From the NCBI RefSeq assembly GCF_019175285.1, contig NC_056528.1:16038806-16102805 (forward strand): a stretch of 64,000 nucleotides of DNA, read 5' to 3'. How positions within the stretch are numbered: position 1 is the stretch's first letter; every line of letters begins with the position of its first letter. This document shows positions 9,588 to 21,380 of the stretch, piece by piece. The notes under the pieces are model-generated. The model was not told the DNA's origin, made no database searches, and saw only the letters and a program-made list of their open reading frames with translations. Source of the DNA: Sceloporus undulatus. Taxonomy: Eukaryota; Chordata; Lepidosauria; Squamata; Phrynosomatidae. Both the position numbers and the translations under genes were made by a program.

Positions 9588-12500
9588 TTTAGAGACAGAA
9601 GACTTGCTCACGAACTTGCAAGGAAGGGGAAAGAAGGGTTTTTCTCCTCTTTTTCTGAGTCGTGCCCTTGGAGGGTGGGCAAGGTGGGCAAAGAAAAAAA
9701 AAAAAAGAAACTGGGGAGAAAAGAGATCTGGTGCGCCATCCTCCTGCGTTTTTACGCATCCAAGCTCAAGCTTGCCCTCCAGCCATACCCAGAAGGAAAT
9801 TCCTCGTGGAGTAAGCTTCATGAAAGCCACGGGGGACCAGCACACTTTCTCATCCGCATCACGGAAGACCCCGGCCAACCTCCCCCCTACCCACATCTGG
9901 CCCAGAAAACTCGCCGATGGGGTCTCCTTAGGGTTGCCACACGTTGAAAACGACTTGAAGGCCACACACAACAACAAGAACTAAAGCCTTCCCCTCCAGC
10001 CCAAATGGGGACAAACGTTTTGGGGACAAAGTCTCCTGATGCGGATTTCATTTGGGGCATGACAATCCCTCACTCTCCCAAAGGCTGTTTTAAGCTAAAT
10101 GGACACAAGGATCTTCTTTGGGGACTGGCTGCAAAAAGCCCTGAAAATCTTCCTGTGGGTGGATTTGGGGCATGCCAATCCTCCACCTCCAAAGGCATTC
10201 TTTTTTTTCTTTTCTTAAATCGGTGAAACAATCCTCTTTAGGGAATCACTGCAAAAGCCCTGAAAGTCTTCCTGGGTCGTGAATTAGGCATCATGCCAAA
10301 CTCCTCCTCTCCAAAGGCAGGTTTGTCTTAAATGGGGACAAGGCTTAGTGCTGCTAAAGCCCTGGAAGTCTTCCCTGTGGTGGCTTTGGGTGGAACGGCT
10401 GGGCTTTAGGATTTTGGAGGCCAGGGTTCGAGTCCACAGCTTGGCCATGAGGCTGCCCGCAAGAAGCAAGATCTGCTTACCTTCCGCTGGGGCGCTGATG
10501 GTTTTTGCGCAGAGGTTCCTCCTTCTCAGTCCCGGACAGCCACCTCCAGCTTGCCCAGTCGCCTTCTTTTAATAGCCAGTTCCTCTCTCCCTCCTCCCCG
10601 AAGGGCAGAGGAAGGAGCCAGGACCCAAAAATAGCGGCAGGTTTCCTTTCCAAAAGGATGGGCGACACCATTTGCCTGCTGGCTTCTTTTTCATCCTCAT
10701 AGCTTTCTTTGGGCTCATAGTTGCTTCCAAAGCCCAAAACAACTTTGGGGCTGGGGGGAATGCACTCTGCACATGCCCAGAGGCGTTTTTGTAAGAAGCC
10801 TCCCTCTCCAAGCCAAAGACTTTTGGTTGGTGGGAAAAAAATTGCACTCTGCACATGCTCAAAGGCGTTTTGTGACCTTGAGCCAAGTCACACTCTCTCA
10901 GCCTCAGAGGATGGCATGGCAAAACCCCTTTGAACAAATCATACCAAGCAAACCCTATGATAAGTTCGTCTTAGGGTCGCGTTAGTTAAAAATGACTCAG
11001 AAGCACAGGAACACCTCCAGTCAAGGGACAAGATGTCCTCTTTTCCTCCAGGACATGTCCATCCATTTCAACCTTCTGTCCAGGAGGGCATACCAAAACG
11101 TGCCTCCCATGCTGAGCCTGAAACAGAAGAAAGCAAATTCGAGGTTGGATTTTTAGGGGTGTCCAGCCAAAAGAGAAATAAAAGAGCAGGCAAAGAACAA
11201 CCCAGCAACAACAAGACAAATACCTAAACCACATCTGACCCTTTCTTATGCTGTCTGGAAGAATTTTGTTCATCAGCAAGGAGTCCTGAGGAACCAGGAT
11301 TTGCCTTCTTTATCTTTTACTCAGCTGCTTCATGGTGGTGGAAAAGTGGGTAGGGAGAAAACCCTACTAAGGGGGTGTAAGAAGAAGAAGACAGAGAGAA
11401 AAGTGAGAGCATGGGTCAGAGAGAGAGACAAGAGAGAAGAAAGAAAGACAAGAAGGATCCTCAGCAACAGCAGCCCACAATGTGATGTAATAAACAGAGC
11501 AAGCCTTTTTGGAGTTTTGATTGCAAGATAATTCCAAAGACACCACCAAAGCTCCAGTGGCTACTAGTTAAGATGGGTTCCTGCATTACCTCTGGTCTCA
11601 GGTCCAGCTGACCAGCAAAAAGAATGCAAGTTTGACCATGCTTTGACAGCCATGGCTCAGTGATTACGGAGACGTTTGCTCCAGCAGACTGGGGCAAAGC
11701 AAACTGCTGCAGCCTCCTCTTAACTTTGTAGTGTCCTTCCATAGTCCATAACTTTGGCCATCTTGACCGACTTGTGTGTGTGCTTGGCCACACATGTCCC
11801 AGGGTTGGGTCTGTGAAATGTTGGAGGGATGAGGCTGCAGGCCTGTTCATATCCCTTGGAAATAAGCCCCGGAGAATTTGGCTAGAATGCTGTTCCGTGC
11901 CACTTTTGTTTTAAAATAGTGTTGTTTCTTTCCTGCAAAATCAAACTACCAACGCAGGCCCATAGGAAAGAATTCGTCTTGCCCTATGGCAAGTATTTCT
12001 GTCCAGCTAACTGCCAGTACTCTGGTTGGGACTGGTACGGTAAAATATTATCATCCAAGAAGAAGCTCAGGGTGGCTCTAGGCATGGGAAGAAGCAAAAT
12101 GACTCCCTCATCTTAGCAAAAGGTCAGGGATATTTAAAACGCGGAAAGGAACTTGTCAGAAACAATTTATCTTTTCCTAGTGGCATGAAAACTACATCTC
12201 CCCAACTTAAGAAAATTACGTCTAGTACTGGGCAAGGAGTATGGGTCACAACAACTCAAGAGGAGACATTTTTGGACCCGATCAATGGCTATTCCCCTCC
12301 CCCCCAGCACACTGTCCCCATCTGTTTGGCCCCACTCTTGTCCTAGTAAATACGGCACAATGATGGCCCTTATGAGTAATCTCTCATGTCTTGGCTTGTT
12401 TGCTGACAAACAAGCCTCCTCCACTGCGAGAACTAGTCAGGACTGGCTAGGCATCATCTCCCGTCCCGAGGAAAGTGGAAGGTACTCTGAGCTTTGCTTG

Positions 12501-14638
12501 CTCAGCAGACTGTCTTCTTTTCCTTACTGGACACATTCCCTATGGTTTGCTCCATGAGTGGTGCCAGCCCTACCATGGGCAGAATGAGGTGGTTGCTTTG
12601 GGTGCAGTTGCTGGGAAGTGCAGCAAAGGTTGGGGAGAAGCCTTTGTGCCATGCAACACGTCTTCCACTATCCCATCTTCTCTATATGACAAACATGATG
12701 GTTTGGTTTGAGCACTGGACCCACAAGCTTTCGACCACGGGTTCAAATGCCTGCCTAGCCATGAAAAACCGTCCCCTTGAGTGAGTCACAGTCTTACCGC
12801 GGAAGCAAGGCAAAGGATTTTTTGTTTTGGTTGCTTGCCTTCAGGTCCTTTCTGACCTATGGCGAACCAAGGCACACCTACCTGGGTTTTCTTGAGCATG
12901 ATGTGGAGAGGAGTTTACTTGAGTCTGAGAGGGTGTGACTGCTCGAGGTCACCAAGGGGTTGTTGTTAAGTAGGGATTCAAACCCTGGTCTTCAGAGTCT
13001 AGTCCAACATTCAAACAACCCCCTACACTACGCTGTCTCTCAGCTTCCACATAAACATGGTTGAAAGCAGATACACCAACTCACAAACTGCGGGTTTAGC
13101 TAAGCCGACAGCATTCTTTCTCCCAGATTTTCCACAAGGTTATCAGTCCTCTCATCTTGTTTTAACGATGCTTACCTGGTCATCCCCTCCAGTATTCCGG
13201 CCTTGGCTTTGCCCTAATCCTTCCGAAATGCAATTTTGGGGACAAGAAGGAAGAAAGGAAACCAAAGAGCAAAAGTGTTTTCCCCTGCAATGGAGAAAAA
13301 ACTGAGGTTTGCTTGGCAAATAATTAGATGACGCCTACCCGGTATTTACGGTCTAGATTATTTTGTCCCCTAACTGCTGCCTTTGCTCTTTGTTATTATT
13401 TTTAAATGCCAAAGTCCAGACGTAGTGATAGGGCTGACTTTCCTGCTTCTTGGAGAGCAACGCCTGGAGAAAAAATCCCAGATGTTGGTTGAAAACGATG
13501 GTGATGTCAAGAGTGCCTACCTTAACATTTGTTGTTGTTGTGCACCTTCAGGCGTTTCCAACTTATGGTGACACTAAGGTTTTCATGGATTTTCTTGGCA
13601 GGTTTCATTCACACAGGGGGCTTGCCATTGCTATCCTTTGAGGCCAAGCCAGGATTCGAATCTTAGTCTCTAGAATCATAGTCCAAGGATCAAACCACCA
13701 TACCACATTGTCTCTCTCCATATATGGCCTAAGACTGAAGTTAAATAAAGGAAGTGCTGTTTTGTTGTTCATTCCAACTGATGTGACCCTACATGATCCT
13801 ATCATGGAGTTTTCTTGGCTGATTTGTTCAGCAAAGATTTGCCATGGTTCCCCTGAGGCTGAGGAGTGTGTGACTTGACCATGGTCATCTAAGCGGATTT
13901 CCATGCTGGTCTCCCGAGTATCACTAACTCTCAAACCACGCCACTATATGTGACTTGTCCATGGTCACCCAGTGGGTTTCCATACTGGGCAACAATTAGA
14001 ACACCCAGGTCTCCAGCAAGCCATAGTTTTCATTCATTTTCTGAGCTAGGGCCCTGGATCTGTTCTTACTTCAAGGCCCATGGATTCCAGGGGGGTCAAA
14101 GCCACGTCTTGCTCCTAATGCCTCTGGAAATTGAGACCTTGCGGAAAGATTGTGGAATGTGCTTTTTCAAACCAAGGTGGTTTCGTCCCCTTTGGGGGTC
14201 CCTGGAAAATGCAGGTTCTCATTCCATTCCTAATTATGGGTCATTTTTCTAATGGTTTGCACTTCTGCGTGCATTTCTCTCCCTTTCTTTTTATTTCCGT
14301 AGAAGGGGAGATAAGAACATTGTCCTTGTCAAGTCTCAAAAGCAGGTCAGCAGCCGGATTGTTTGGGTGCATTTTCTTTGCCGTTGCTTCCAAAGTGGAA
14401 AAGTGCAAAGCCAAGAGTGCCCTCGAACTTACAATTTTCTTAAGCGGCTTTAAAGGTTAAAGCAGTTTTTTATGAGTCTATCGGTGTGGTGCCATGGTAT
14501 GAAGGTTGGACTAGGACTTTGGAGACCGAGAGTTTGAATCCCACTCAGCCAAGGAGACCCATGGCCAACTTTGGGAAAGTCACATCTCTCTCAGCCCTAG
14601 AGAAACAGAATAAATCCAGACAAGAAAAACATCTAATT
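9588..14638. repeat. Right copy of the ~5.07-kb segmental duplication
   Basis: Second copy of 1-5072, about 23 bp shorter overall. It stops in the middle of a SINE whose full-length counterpart is at 4918-5130. It is followed at once by a palindromic-MITE fragment and then an N gap, so the right edge lies close to a contig end. The left edge adjoins unrelated sequence (9240-9587). It holds no supportable gene. Confidence 0.9.
10005..10395 (+). repeat. Tandem repeat, duplicate of the 420-810 array
   Basis: Same ~125-bp diverged units as at 420-810, carried along by the segmental duplication and differing by small indels. Confidence 0.7.
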
Positions 14639-14700
14639 GCCATGGCACTTAAAGTGGTGTCAAACTGCATTATTTCTGCAGTGTAATGCACTCTCCCTCC
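14639..14700 (-). mobile_element. Palindromic hAT-like MITE, terminal fragment
   Basis: 'tgccatggcacttaaagtgg', 'caaactgcattatttctgca' and 'gtg' match the right end of the MITE family seen complete at 20857-21075. Confidence 0.7.
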
Positions 14701-14715
14701 ATGGAGGTTTTCAAT

Positions 14716-14740
14716 NNNNNNNNNNNNNNNNNNNNNNNNN
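14716..14740. other. Assembly gap (25 N)
   Basis: Run of N. About 28 bp ending at the left edge (14688-14715) reappear immediately right of the gap (14743-14770), so the flanking contigs overlap and the gap length is nominal. Confidence 0.98.
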
Positions 14741-14742
14741 AG

Positions 14743-14882
14743 ATGCACTCTCCCTCCATGGAGGTTTTCAAATGGGAGGCAAAACAGCCATAGATCATGG
14801 ATGCTCTAGCTTTGGAAAGCCTTCCTTGAGTGGAGGGTTGGATTAGATGACCTCTGAGGCCTTCTGCCATCTGCATGATCCT
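14743..14882 (+). mobile_element. CR1-type LINE, 3' end fragment
   Basis: Typical CR1 3' end: 'ccatggaggttttcaaatgg', 'ttccttgagtggagggttgg', 'attagatgacctctgaggcc' and an 'atgatcctat' end. Non-autonomous remnant. Confidence 0.75.
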
Positions 14883-15404
14883 ATTTTCTCCACCTTGTGA
14901 GATCTTCGTTGGTGGCTTTGGTTTCCACACAGCAGAGGAGACTATTTCCCCTTCCCAGTTTCAGCATGGCTGCTTCCCCTTTTATACAGAAAGCGTCTCG
15001 GTCATCCCAGGCTTGTCCTCCTCGATTTCGAGACAGCTTGGAGGTCACCATGGAAATTGTTACCATTTAACAACACCAGAGAGAGTAAATATTGCCTTTG
15101 TCAGCAGATCGGAGCAATGGAGTACCCAGGAAACCCTCACACAGCTGACTATCCTGAGCAAACAATGTCCCGCATTGACGGCTGGCCACGCACATCTCCG
15201 TTGCATCTTTGCAACTTGCAGGTTCCACCTCGAAGTCTCCAAGCGATCTGAAGCCAGCATGTTGCAACGGTTTGAGCTTTGGACTGCAACTTGAAGGTTC
15301 CAGCTTCAAATCCCTGCTAAGATGTGGCATAGCATTAAAAACGAGCATCACCCATTTTAAACCTGTCCAGATAAAAACAATGAAATGCTGTACATAGGAT
15401 ACCA

Positions 15405-15502
15405 AACAGATCGCAGAATCCCAGCATTCTGGAGTTGGAAGAGACTTGTGTTGTTAAGTCCCTTGGGGNNNNNNNNNNTCCCTCCCAGCTCTACAATTCT
15501 GT
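15405..15502. mobile_element. CR1-type LINE 3' end fragments interrupted by a gap
   Basis: Left of the N run is 'ctggagttggaagagact' (reverse CR1 terminus). Right of it is 'agctctacaattctgtgat' (forward terminus). The 10-N gap lies between. Confidence 0.6.
15469..15478. other. Assembly gap (10 N)
   Basis: Run of 10 N inside CR1-derived sequence. Confidence 0.98.
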
Positions 15503-16084
15503 GATAATGGTACAAAATGGGTAAATGCCTTTATTTTGTTCTGAGAAGAGCTGTTTCTATCCTTATCTGAGAGAGGACCTGTTCTGCCTCTGTGTTTCCA
15601 CTTTCCACTGTCTTTATCTGTCTTGTTTGTCGAATGGCATCATCAAATAACGCAATTTTTCTCTTCTGGTTCTCCGACGTACTTGGAAAGTCCCCGGACT
15701 GTCTGTTTTAGATGTTCCCAAAACAAGAAATGAAAATGTAGCATATTTCTTTTTTAAAAAAGCAACTTGTTCTTTTTTCTGTGTTGCGCCTGTTGTGTCC
15801 AAGTCCTTATTTTAGTTTATTTTGCACAAACCATTCTGTTTCTTTTCGGGAAGGTCACAGGCATGATCCCCACTGTTTCCATTTATTTGCTTACTAACCA
15901 TGGGTTCTTTTAAAAGCATTGCCTCCATACTAGGAGTTTTCAGCTGAAAAACAAAAGCAGTTTGAGCAGGAAAGGTTTTTCAAAACTGCATAAAACCTCA
16001 TTAAATACAATTTTGCAAAATGCAAGGGAGGCTAGTGGATGCCCAGAGGCAAATGCTGCTACTTCTGGTAGAATTTGTAGGCAC

Positions 16085-16245
16085 CGTAGCTGCATCTGCA
16101 TTGCAGAAATAATGCAGTTTGACACCACTTTAAATGTCATGGTTCAATGCTACAGAATCCTGGGATTTGTAGTTTGGAGAGAGCTCTTTGACAGAGAAGG
16201 CTAGATGTCTCCTAAAAGTACAAATCCTAGCATGACATTTGGGCA
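16085..16245 (+). mobile_element. Palindromic hAT-like MITE, left arm
   Basis: 'agctgcatctgcattgcaga', 'aataatgcagtttgacacca', 'gaatcctgggatttgtagtt' and 'tctttgacagagaaggct'. The right arm is mostly missing. A SINE follows. Confidence 0.75.
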
Positions 16246-16282
16246 CTGCGTGTATGTTTTTGGTTTTGTTGTGTGTTTTTGT

Positions 16283-16482
16283 TTCCAACTTATGGCGACC
16301 CTAAGACGGATCTATCATGGGGTTTTCTTGGCAAGATTTGTTCAGAGGAGGTTTGCCATTGCCATTGTTGGGAGGCTGAGAGAGTGTGGCTTTCCCAAGG
16401 TTACCAGTGGGTTTCATGGCCGAGCCAGGATTCAAACCCTGGTCTCCAGAATCTTAATCCAATGCTCAAAACACTAAGACAT
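16283..16482 (-). mobile_element. tRNA-derived lizard SINE
   Basis: Reverse copy: 'ccaacttatggcgaccctaa', 'atcatggggttttcttggca', 'ggaggctgagagagtgtggc' and the B-box complement 'ggattcaaaccctggtctcc'. Confidence 0.9.
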
Positions 16483-17148
16483 GGGAATGTTTATTTTGAG
16501 AGCCATATTTTGGTCTACCCTGGGAAGAGGAAGCAGAACATGCATCGGAAAAAGTGACAAATAAGGACAACAGATGAGATCTGCAATGAAATGTTGCAGC
16601 ATTGCGTTTCCTGCTACAGTCATCCAACTCTGTCTGGTTCTGAGATTTAGCCAAGCAACGTAAACAACAGCCCTGACTCAAACCACTGATTCGGAGAATT
16701 GACTGCGGCCGTCTTTCCCAACCTGGCACCCTCCAACTCTTAGGAACGGCAAAACCCATTGTGTATGACCATCCAAAGTGGGGAGGAAGGCGTTTTGGGG
16801 GGTTCTGAGAAAGGGAGAATACAGCTTGGGTTCCTTCCTTCCTTGCCATGCACGTCCCACATATTGTTTTGCAGTTGGTGAGGACAGAGGCAAAACGCCT
16901 CCTCGGTGAAGTCAACAGGCTCATGGGCCGTGGAACCTGTTTTCCCGGCTGCTCCAGGTTGGAAGGTTTCATGTGGTGTCCATCCCACCCACGGTGGGCC
17001 TGTTTCCCTGACCCAGATTGCTGAGTGAGAAAGAAAAAGGGGAAAGAGATTGTGAGAATACAGGACTTTGCTTTATGCTGAAGTCAGACACTTGGATATC
17101 CTAGCTATCCCTAGGAAGTCCTAGTATAGTCATCCCTATGAGATCCAG

Positions 17149-17373
17149 CATGGCGTAGTGGTTTGAGTGTTGAACTGCCACTCTGGAGAACAGGGTTCAC
17201 TTCCCAGCTCAGCCATGAAACCCACTGGGCGACTTTGGGCAAGTCACACTCTCTCAGCCTTGGAGGATGGCAACGGCAAACCCCTTCTTGACAAACTTGC
17301 CAAGAAAACCCTATCTTAGGTCCACCTTAGGGTCGCCAGAAGTCGGAAATGACGTGAAGGCACCCAGCAACGG
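17149..17373 (+). mobile_element. tRNA-derived lizard SINE, full length
   Basis: Forward copy from 'agcatggcgtagtggtttga' through 'aacagggttcacttccc' and 'ccttagggtcgccagaagtc' to the tail 'gaaggcacccagcaacgg'. Among the best preserved copies in the window. Confidence 0.9.
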
Positions 17374-18235
17374 TCTAGCAATCCGTAAACTGGTAAGGGC
17401 AACATTTCCAAAACTTTGGTTAAGAAGAGCTGCAGAGTACTTGGGAAGAGGAAAGTGTGTTTGGGGGAGAAATAGGGCAAAGCATTCTGCATGCAACTTT
17501 CCGGGAACTCCTTTCCCGGGGAAGATTAGTGGGAAGCATCATGCGGTATGTTTTGACCTAGTTCCAATTGGTGTCCCATGTTTTCTTGGCATGACCTTGC
17601 TTGTCCAACTTGGATCCACCCCGCTCCACATTCTCCTGTGGCCTCAGTAGTTCTGCACCCTTCTCACGCCTCGGCACAAATAGATTTCAAAGCACAAACA
17701 CGCTGACCTGTCAAAGCACAGTTTTTCCAAACGTATGAAGAAGGGATAGGGCACTAGGCAAGTGCGAGGCCACTCCAAGATCTTGCAAAAGGTTGCCAAC
17801 TTTTCCTCCCATCCTGTAACCATTCCATGCCTTTCTGATCCAAGAACTTAGCACCTGGGTTCATAACCATAACAGATCATAACCAGCCAGGCAACCAGCG
17901 GAGCTGTTGCAACGTTGGAGTTGTGTTACCTCTATAACCATTATTCTCCGTTACCAACCTGGCAGCCGGCAAGTTTCATAGGACTGTCAACACCCAAGTT
18001 GGCAGCGGGAGAATTCGCTTTGGGTGGAGATGTTTTCTCACAGGCCTTGTCCAGGAAGCACTTCTTTAAAATAACAACAACAACCACCAATTCGTATTAA
18101 AAATGATTTCCCAGGCTTGATCAAATTGGACAGCAGCACCCACCTTAACAAAATTAATTCTAAGGTATTCACAGAATTACTGCCAGCTTAGGGGATGATA
18201 TGTGCTAACAGTTCTCCAATAGTAATATATGCCCA
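17374..18235. other. Non-coding stretch, no gene supported
   Basis: No splice-consistent frame. A 127-codon frame at 17267-17650 begins inside a SINE and is judged fortuitous. Confidence 0.5.
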
Positions 18236-18385
18236 AAATGGGAAAGCTGAAAATCTACCCTTATATAAGGGACTCCATTTTACAATGCCATTGCAATTAA
18301 AGGGACTTAAACATCTGTGGATTTTGGGATCCACAAGGGATCCTGGAGCCAAACGAAGGGCCCACAGTTTTTAAAGGCCAGCCTC
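18236..18385 (-). mobile_element. Tigger-like (TcMar) MITE fragment
   Basis: Resembles the vertebrate MER2/Tigger consensus: 'cccttatataagggactcca', 'catctgtggattttgggatc', 'ggatcctggagccaaac' and 'gggcccac'. Partial. Confidence 0.6.
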
Positions 18386-18589
18386 AAACCTGGCAGCAAA
18401 TACAGTGAGCCACTAGCCAGGAACTCCTTTTGCTAACAAGTTTATAAGTCTCAGCCTTAGGAATCAGGACACGGCTTAGTGTAACTACCAATTATGGCCA
18501 CGATAAGGGAAGGTAATTGTTCCCTGTTGCCTCTTGGGAAAGAAGATGTAGGTTAAATGTTAGCGAAACACAGCCAGAAGGAAAACACG

Positions 18590-19080
18590 GTGGTGCAGAG
18601 GAATTCCCAGAGATGCAGCATTATAGAACCAAGGGCCATCCAGTCCAACCCCATTCTGCCGTGCAGGAACTCTCCATCAAAGCATCCCTGACAGATGGCC
18701 ATCCAGCCTCTGTTTAAAGACCTCCAAGGAGGGTGACTCCACCACAACAGTCTTCTACTGTTGAACAGCTCTTACCATCAGGATGTTCCTCCTAAGGTTT
18801 AGGTGGAATCTTTTTTCCTGTAGCTTGCATTCATTGTTCTGGGTCCTATTCTCTGGGCCAGCAGAAAACAAGCTTCCTCCCTCCTCAATATGACATCCTT
18901 TCAAATATTTAAACAGGGCTATCATGTCACCCCTTAACCATCCCTTCTCCAGGCTCCCTAAGTCTTTCCTCATAGGGCTTTATGATTTCCAGACCTTTCA
19001 CCATTTTGGTCCTTTGGACACACTCCAGCTTCTCAAGATCCTTTTTTGAATTGTGGTGCCCAGAACTGGGATTTCTAGAA
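18590..19080 (-). mobile_element. CR1-type LINE, 3' ~490 bp
   Basis: Reverse orientation: 'gccatccagtccaacccc', 'ctgacagatggccatccagc', 'gtttaaagacctccaaggag', 'aggtttaggtggaatc', 'tggtcctttggacacactcc' and 'ttgtggtgcccagaactgg'. It encodes the extreme C-terminal part of a CR1 ORF2 and its 3' end, heavily degraded. Confidence 0.85.
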
Positions 19081-19164
19081 CAGACTAGCAAAGAGTCTTG
19101 CAGAAATCATGGCCAGATATTGCTGCTGGTCTGGAATAACTGTATGGGGCTAGGAAGTCCAAGG

Positions 19165-19302
19165 GTCTGACACCAAGGTAAGACAATCCCACATCCTTGT
19201 GGTGGATACCACATGAAGAAACCTGCCCAAAAAAACCCACAATAAGACCGCTATAAGATCTCCATAAATCGGAAATGACTTGAAGGCACGCAACAACACC
19301 CA
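19165..19302 (+). mobile_element. tRNA-derived lizard SINE, 3' part
   Basis: 'catgaagaaacctgccca', 'tctccataaatcggaaatga' and the tail 'cttgaaggcacgcaacaaca'. Confidence 0.75.
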
Positions 19303-19924
19303 AAAGTGAAAGCAAGCCCTAGATCTATTTCTGAGACCTGCCTGAGTTCCTCCATCTCTGGGGGAAGCTGCGTCACGTAGGGCCTTTGATGCAATTAATA
19401 TTTAACTTTGGGGATTTCCAAGAGCCGTAGCTGCTTTCTAATTTGAGTCCAGATAGCATTGTGCCGCATTTAATCCAGAAAGAGGAGAAAAGAAAGTTTC
19501 TGGGCATTCTCTTGACAAACAAACCAATAGCCCTGTGTATACTTTGCAAAGGGTGACTTCATTCTATGGATGCATCATGGCAAACTACAGGGAAAAGAGT
19601 GCATCATCTATCTCACACCCTCTGAGATTTCACAGATGCAAAAACTGGGAAACCAACAGCACAGTGAGGTCCAGATGGCAAAAGTTATACGATGAAAAAG
19701 AAGTAGAGCCTACAGGGAAGTGTAAGATTCTCCCCCTGTTGAAGCTAGTAGAATACAAACTACTTTTTGCATTTTGAAGTCAGGTTGCAGCCAGTGAAAC
19801 AAGCTAAGGACCAAGGCAGAAAGTGGGAGAGAGAAACTGGGACCTTTTATAAGCAGCTCAAAATAATGGGATGGCTGTGGTTAAATTAGGGCTGTCCATG
19901 TCACATTGGGTCAGTTGGAGGGTA

Positions 19925-20110
19925 TGCTATGCTATTCAGTTATGGCACCTTGATACCATTTTAAACTGTCCTGGCTCCAGAATTCTGAGAGCTGTAGTTT
20001 GGGGAGGTCCTCGCCAATGTCTGCCATACAGCTTCCAAGGACCTCAATGAACTGCAGATCCCAGGATTCTACATAAGGCATCCATAGCAATTAAAGTGGA
20101 ATAATAGCAC
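19925..20110. mobile_element. Palindromic hAT-like MITE, diverged
   Basis: 'gataccattttaaactgtcc', 'agctgtagtttggggagg', 'gatcccaggattctaca' and 'agcaattaaagtggaataat' fall in the palindromic order of this family. Confidence 0.6.
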
Positions 20111-20856
20111 CACAACAATGTAGTGCACTGTTGTTAGAACACAGGCAAGATGCTGGTAAAACCCTGTTAAAGTGGTATCGAGTTGCTGTAACTGTATAGA
20201 GCTTTATTAAGACCAATGGGCAAATCCAAGATCATGGGGGCTTCCTTTTGGTCCAGTGAGTGGGGGATTCTGGGAGCAGTAGTGCACACCAAAAGCAACT
20301 TTGCAAGAATCTGTTGGTGTCAGTGAGATTTTATTTTGTTATGACTCATTGCTGGCTCCTTGATATCATGAGGTTTATAGTCTAACTAAATCTGCATCCA
20401 ATGCATTCATCCCAGTGACTTCTCCAAGCTGCGGACATTGCATAAGCTCGAGCATCACCTGGTGGCCATGTTCTTATTAGCAGCAAATGCAGAAATTGAC
20501 TGAACAAAGTGGTAGGGATCCCATTCCTCCACTGCAAGCAAGCAAACAAACAAACAAGAGGAGGTCAATATGTTTCAGCAAACATTTTATTTAAAACAAA
20601 CAGTAGGTTCATGTGATATGAAACCACAAGCAGGTCAGGTCAGGTAAGCTTGACATAAGTCAGCAGACTTCTGTAGACTGAGGTCTACAGAAGCGGATAC
20701 GACCAACTTCTTTCTCTCAGTTAGCCTGAAAGGTGCCACCAGAGCCCTTTGCATAAGTCAGCAAAAACACTTTACACCTCCGAGAAACAACCACCGGAAG
20801 GCCTCTTGCAAAATGCATCCAGAGTTTTCCTTTCACCAGCTTCCACTTTCCTTAAT
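20111..20856. other. Non-coding stretch, no gene supported
   Basis: Includes a reverse fragment of the 'gcacctttgagactcactg' repeat near 20725. No coding or RNA feature is visible. Confidence 0.45.
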
Positions 20857-21075
20857 GGCTGCATCCACGCTGCAGAAATAATCCAGCTTGGCATTGCTTT
20901 AACTGCCATGGCTCAATGCTATGAAATTCTGGGAACAGTAGTTTGTTGTGGCATCAGGATTTGATAGAAGAGGCAAAATATCTCACAAAACTACACTTCC
21001 CAGAATTGCCTAGCATTAAGCCATGGCAGTTAAAGTGGTGTCAAAGTGCATTAGTTCTGCAGTGCAGATGCAGCC
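20857..21075 (+). mobile_element. Complete palindromic hAT-like MITE (~219 bp)
   Basis: The left end 'ggctgcatccacgctgcaga' is mirrored by the right end 'tctgcagtgcagatgcagcc'. The arms are inverted copies throughout: 'aactgccatggctcaatgct' against 'gccatggcagttaaagtgg'. It has no coding capacity. The hAT assignment rests on general resemblance and is an inference. It is the best-preserved member of the family in this window. Confidence 0.8.
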
Positions 21076-21380
21076 ATAGCGTAACTTGAATCTATACATT
21101 GACATGGTATAGGGCAACTGCCTATGACAAAGTATACAAACATGCAGACTTTACATAGATGGCACAGTTTAGCTTGTCTAAACATACCATATGGATTCAG
21201 GCAGAGTTTCTATGATGGTACCTTGCCATGTATTGATATTTTTCAGACACAAACTGGAGCTTATGTGGCTGTCTTTCATTCCAAGTCTCAGATTCGAATC
21301 TCTCTTTGCTCGCAGGCATCTCTGGATGAGGTTTGCCGTTCATGATCATGGATCTCCTTCCGCCCTCCAGAGATCTTGTT
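21076..21380. other. 3' flank / presumed 3' UTR of GPCR 1
   Basis: Short non-repetitive stretch between a MITE and the GPCR 1 stop codon. It presumably includes the 3' UTR. I could not fix a polyadenylation signal. Confidence 0.4.
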
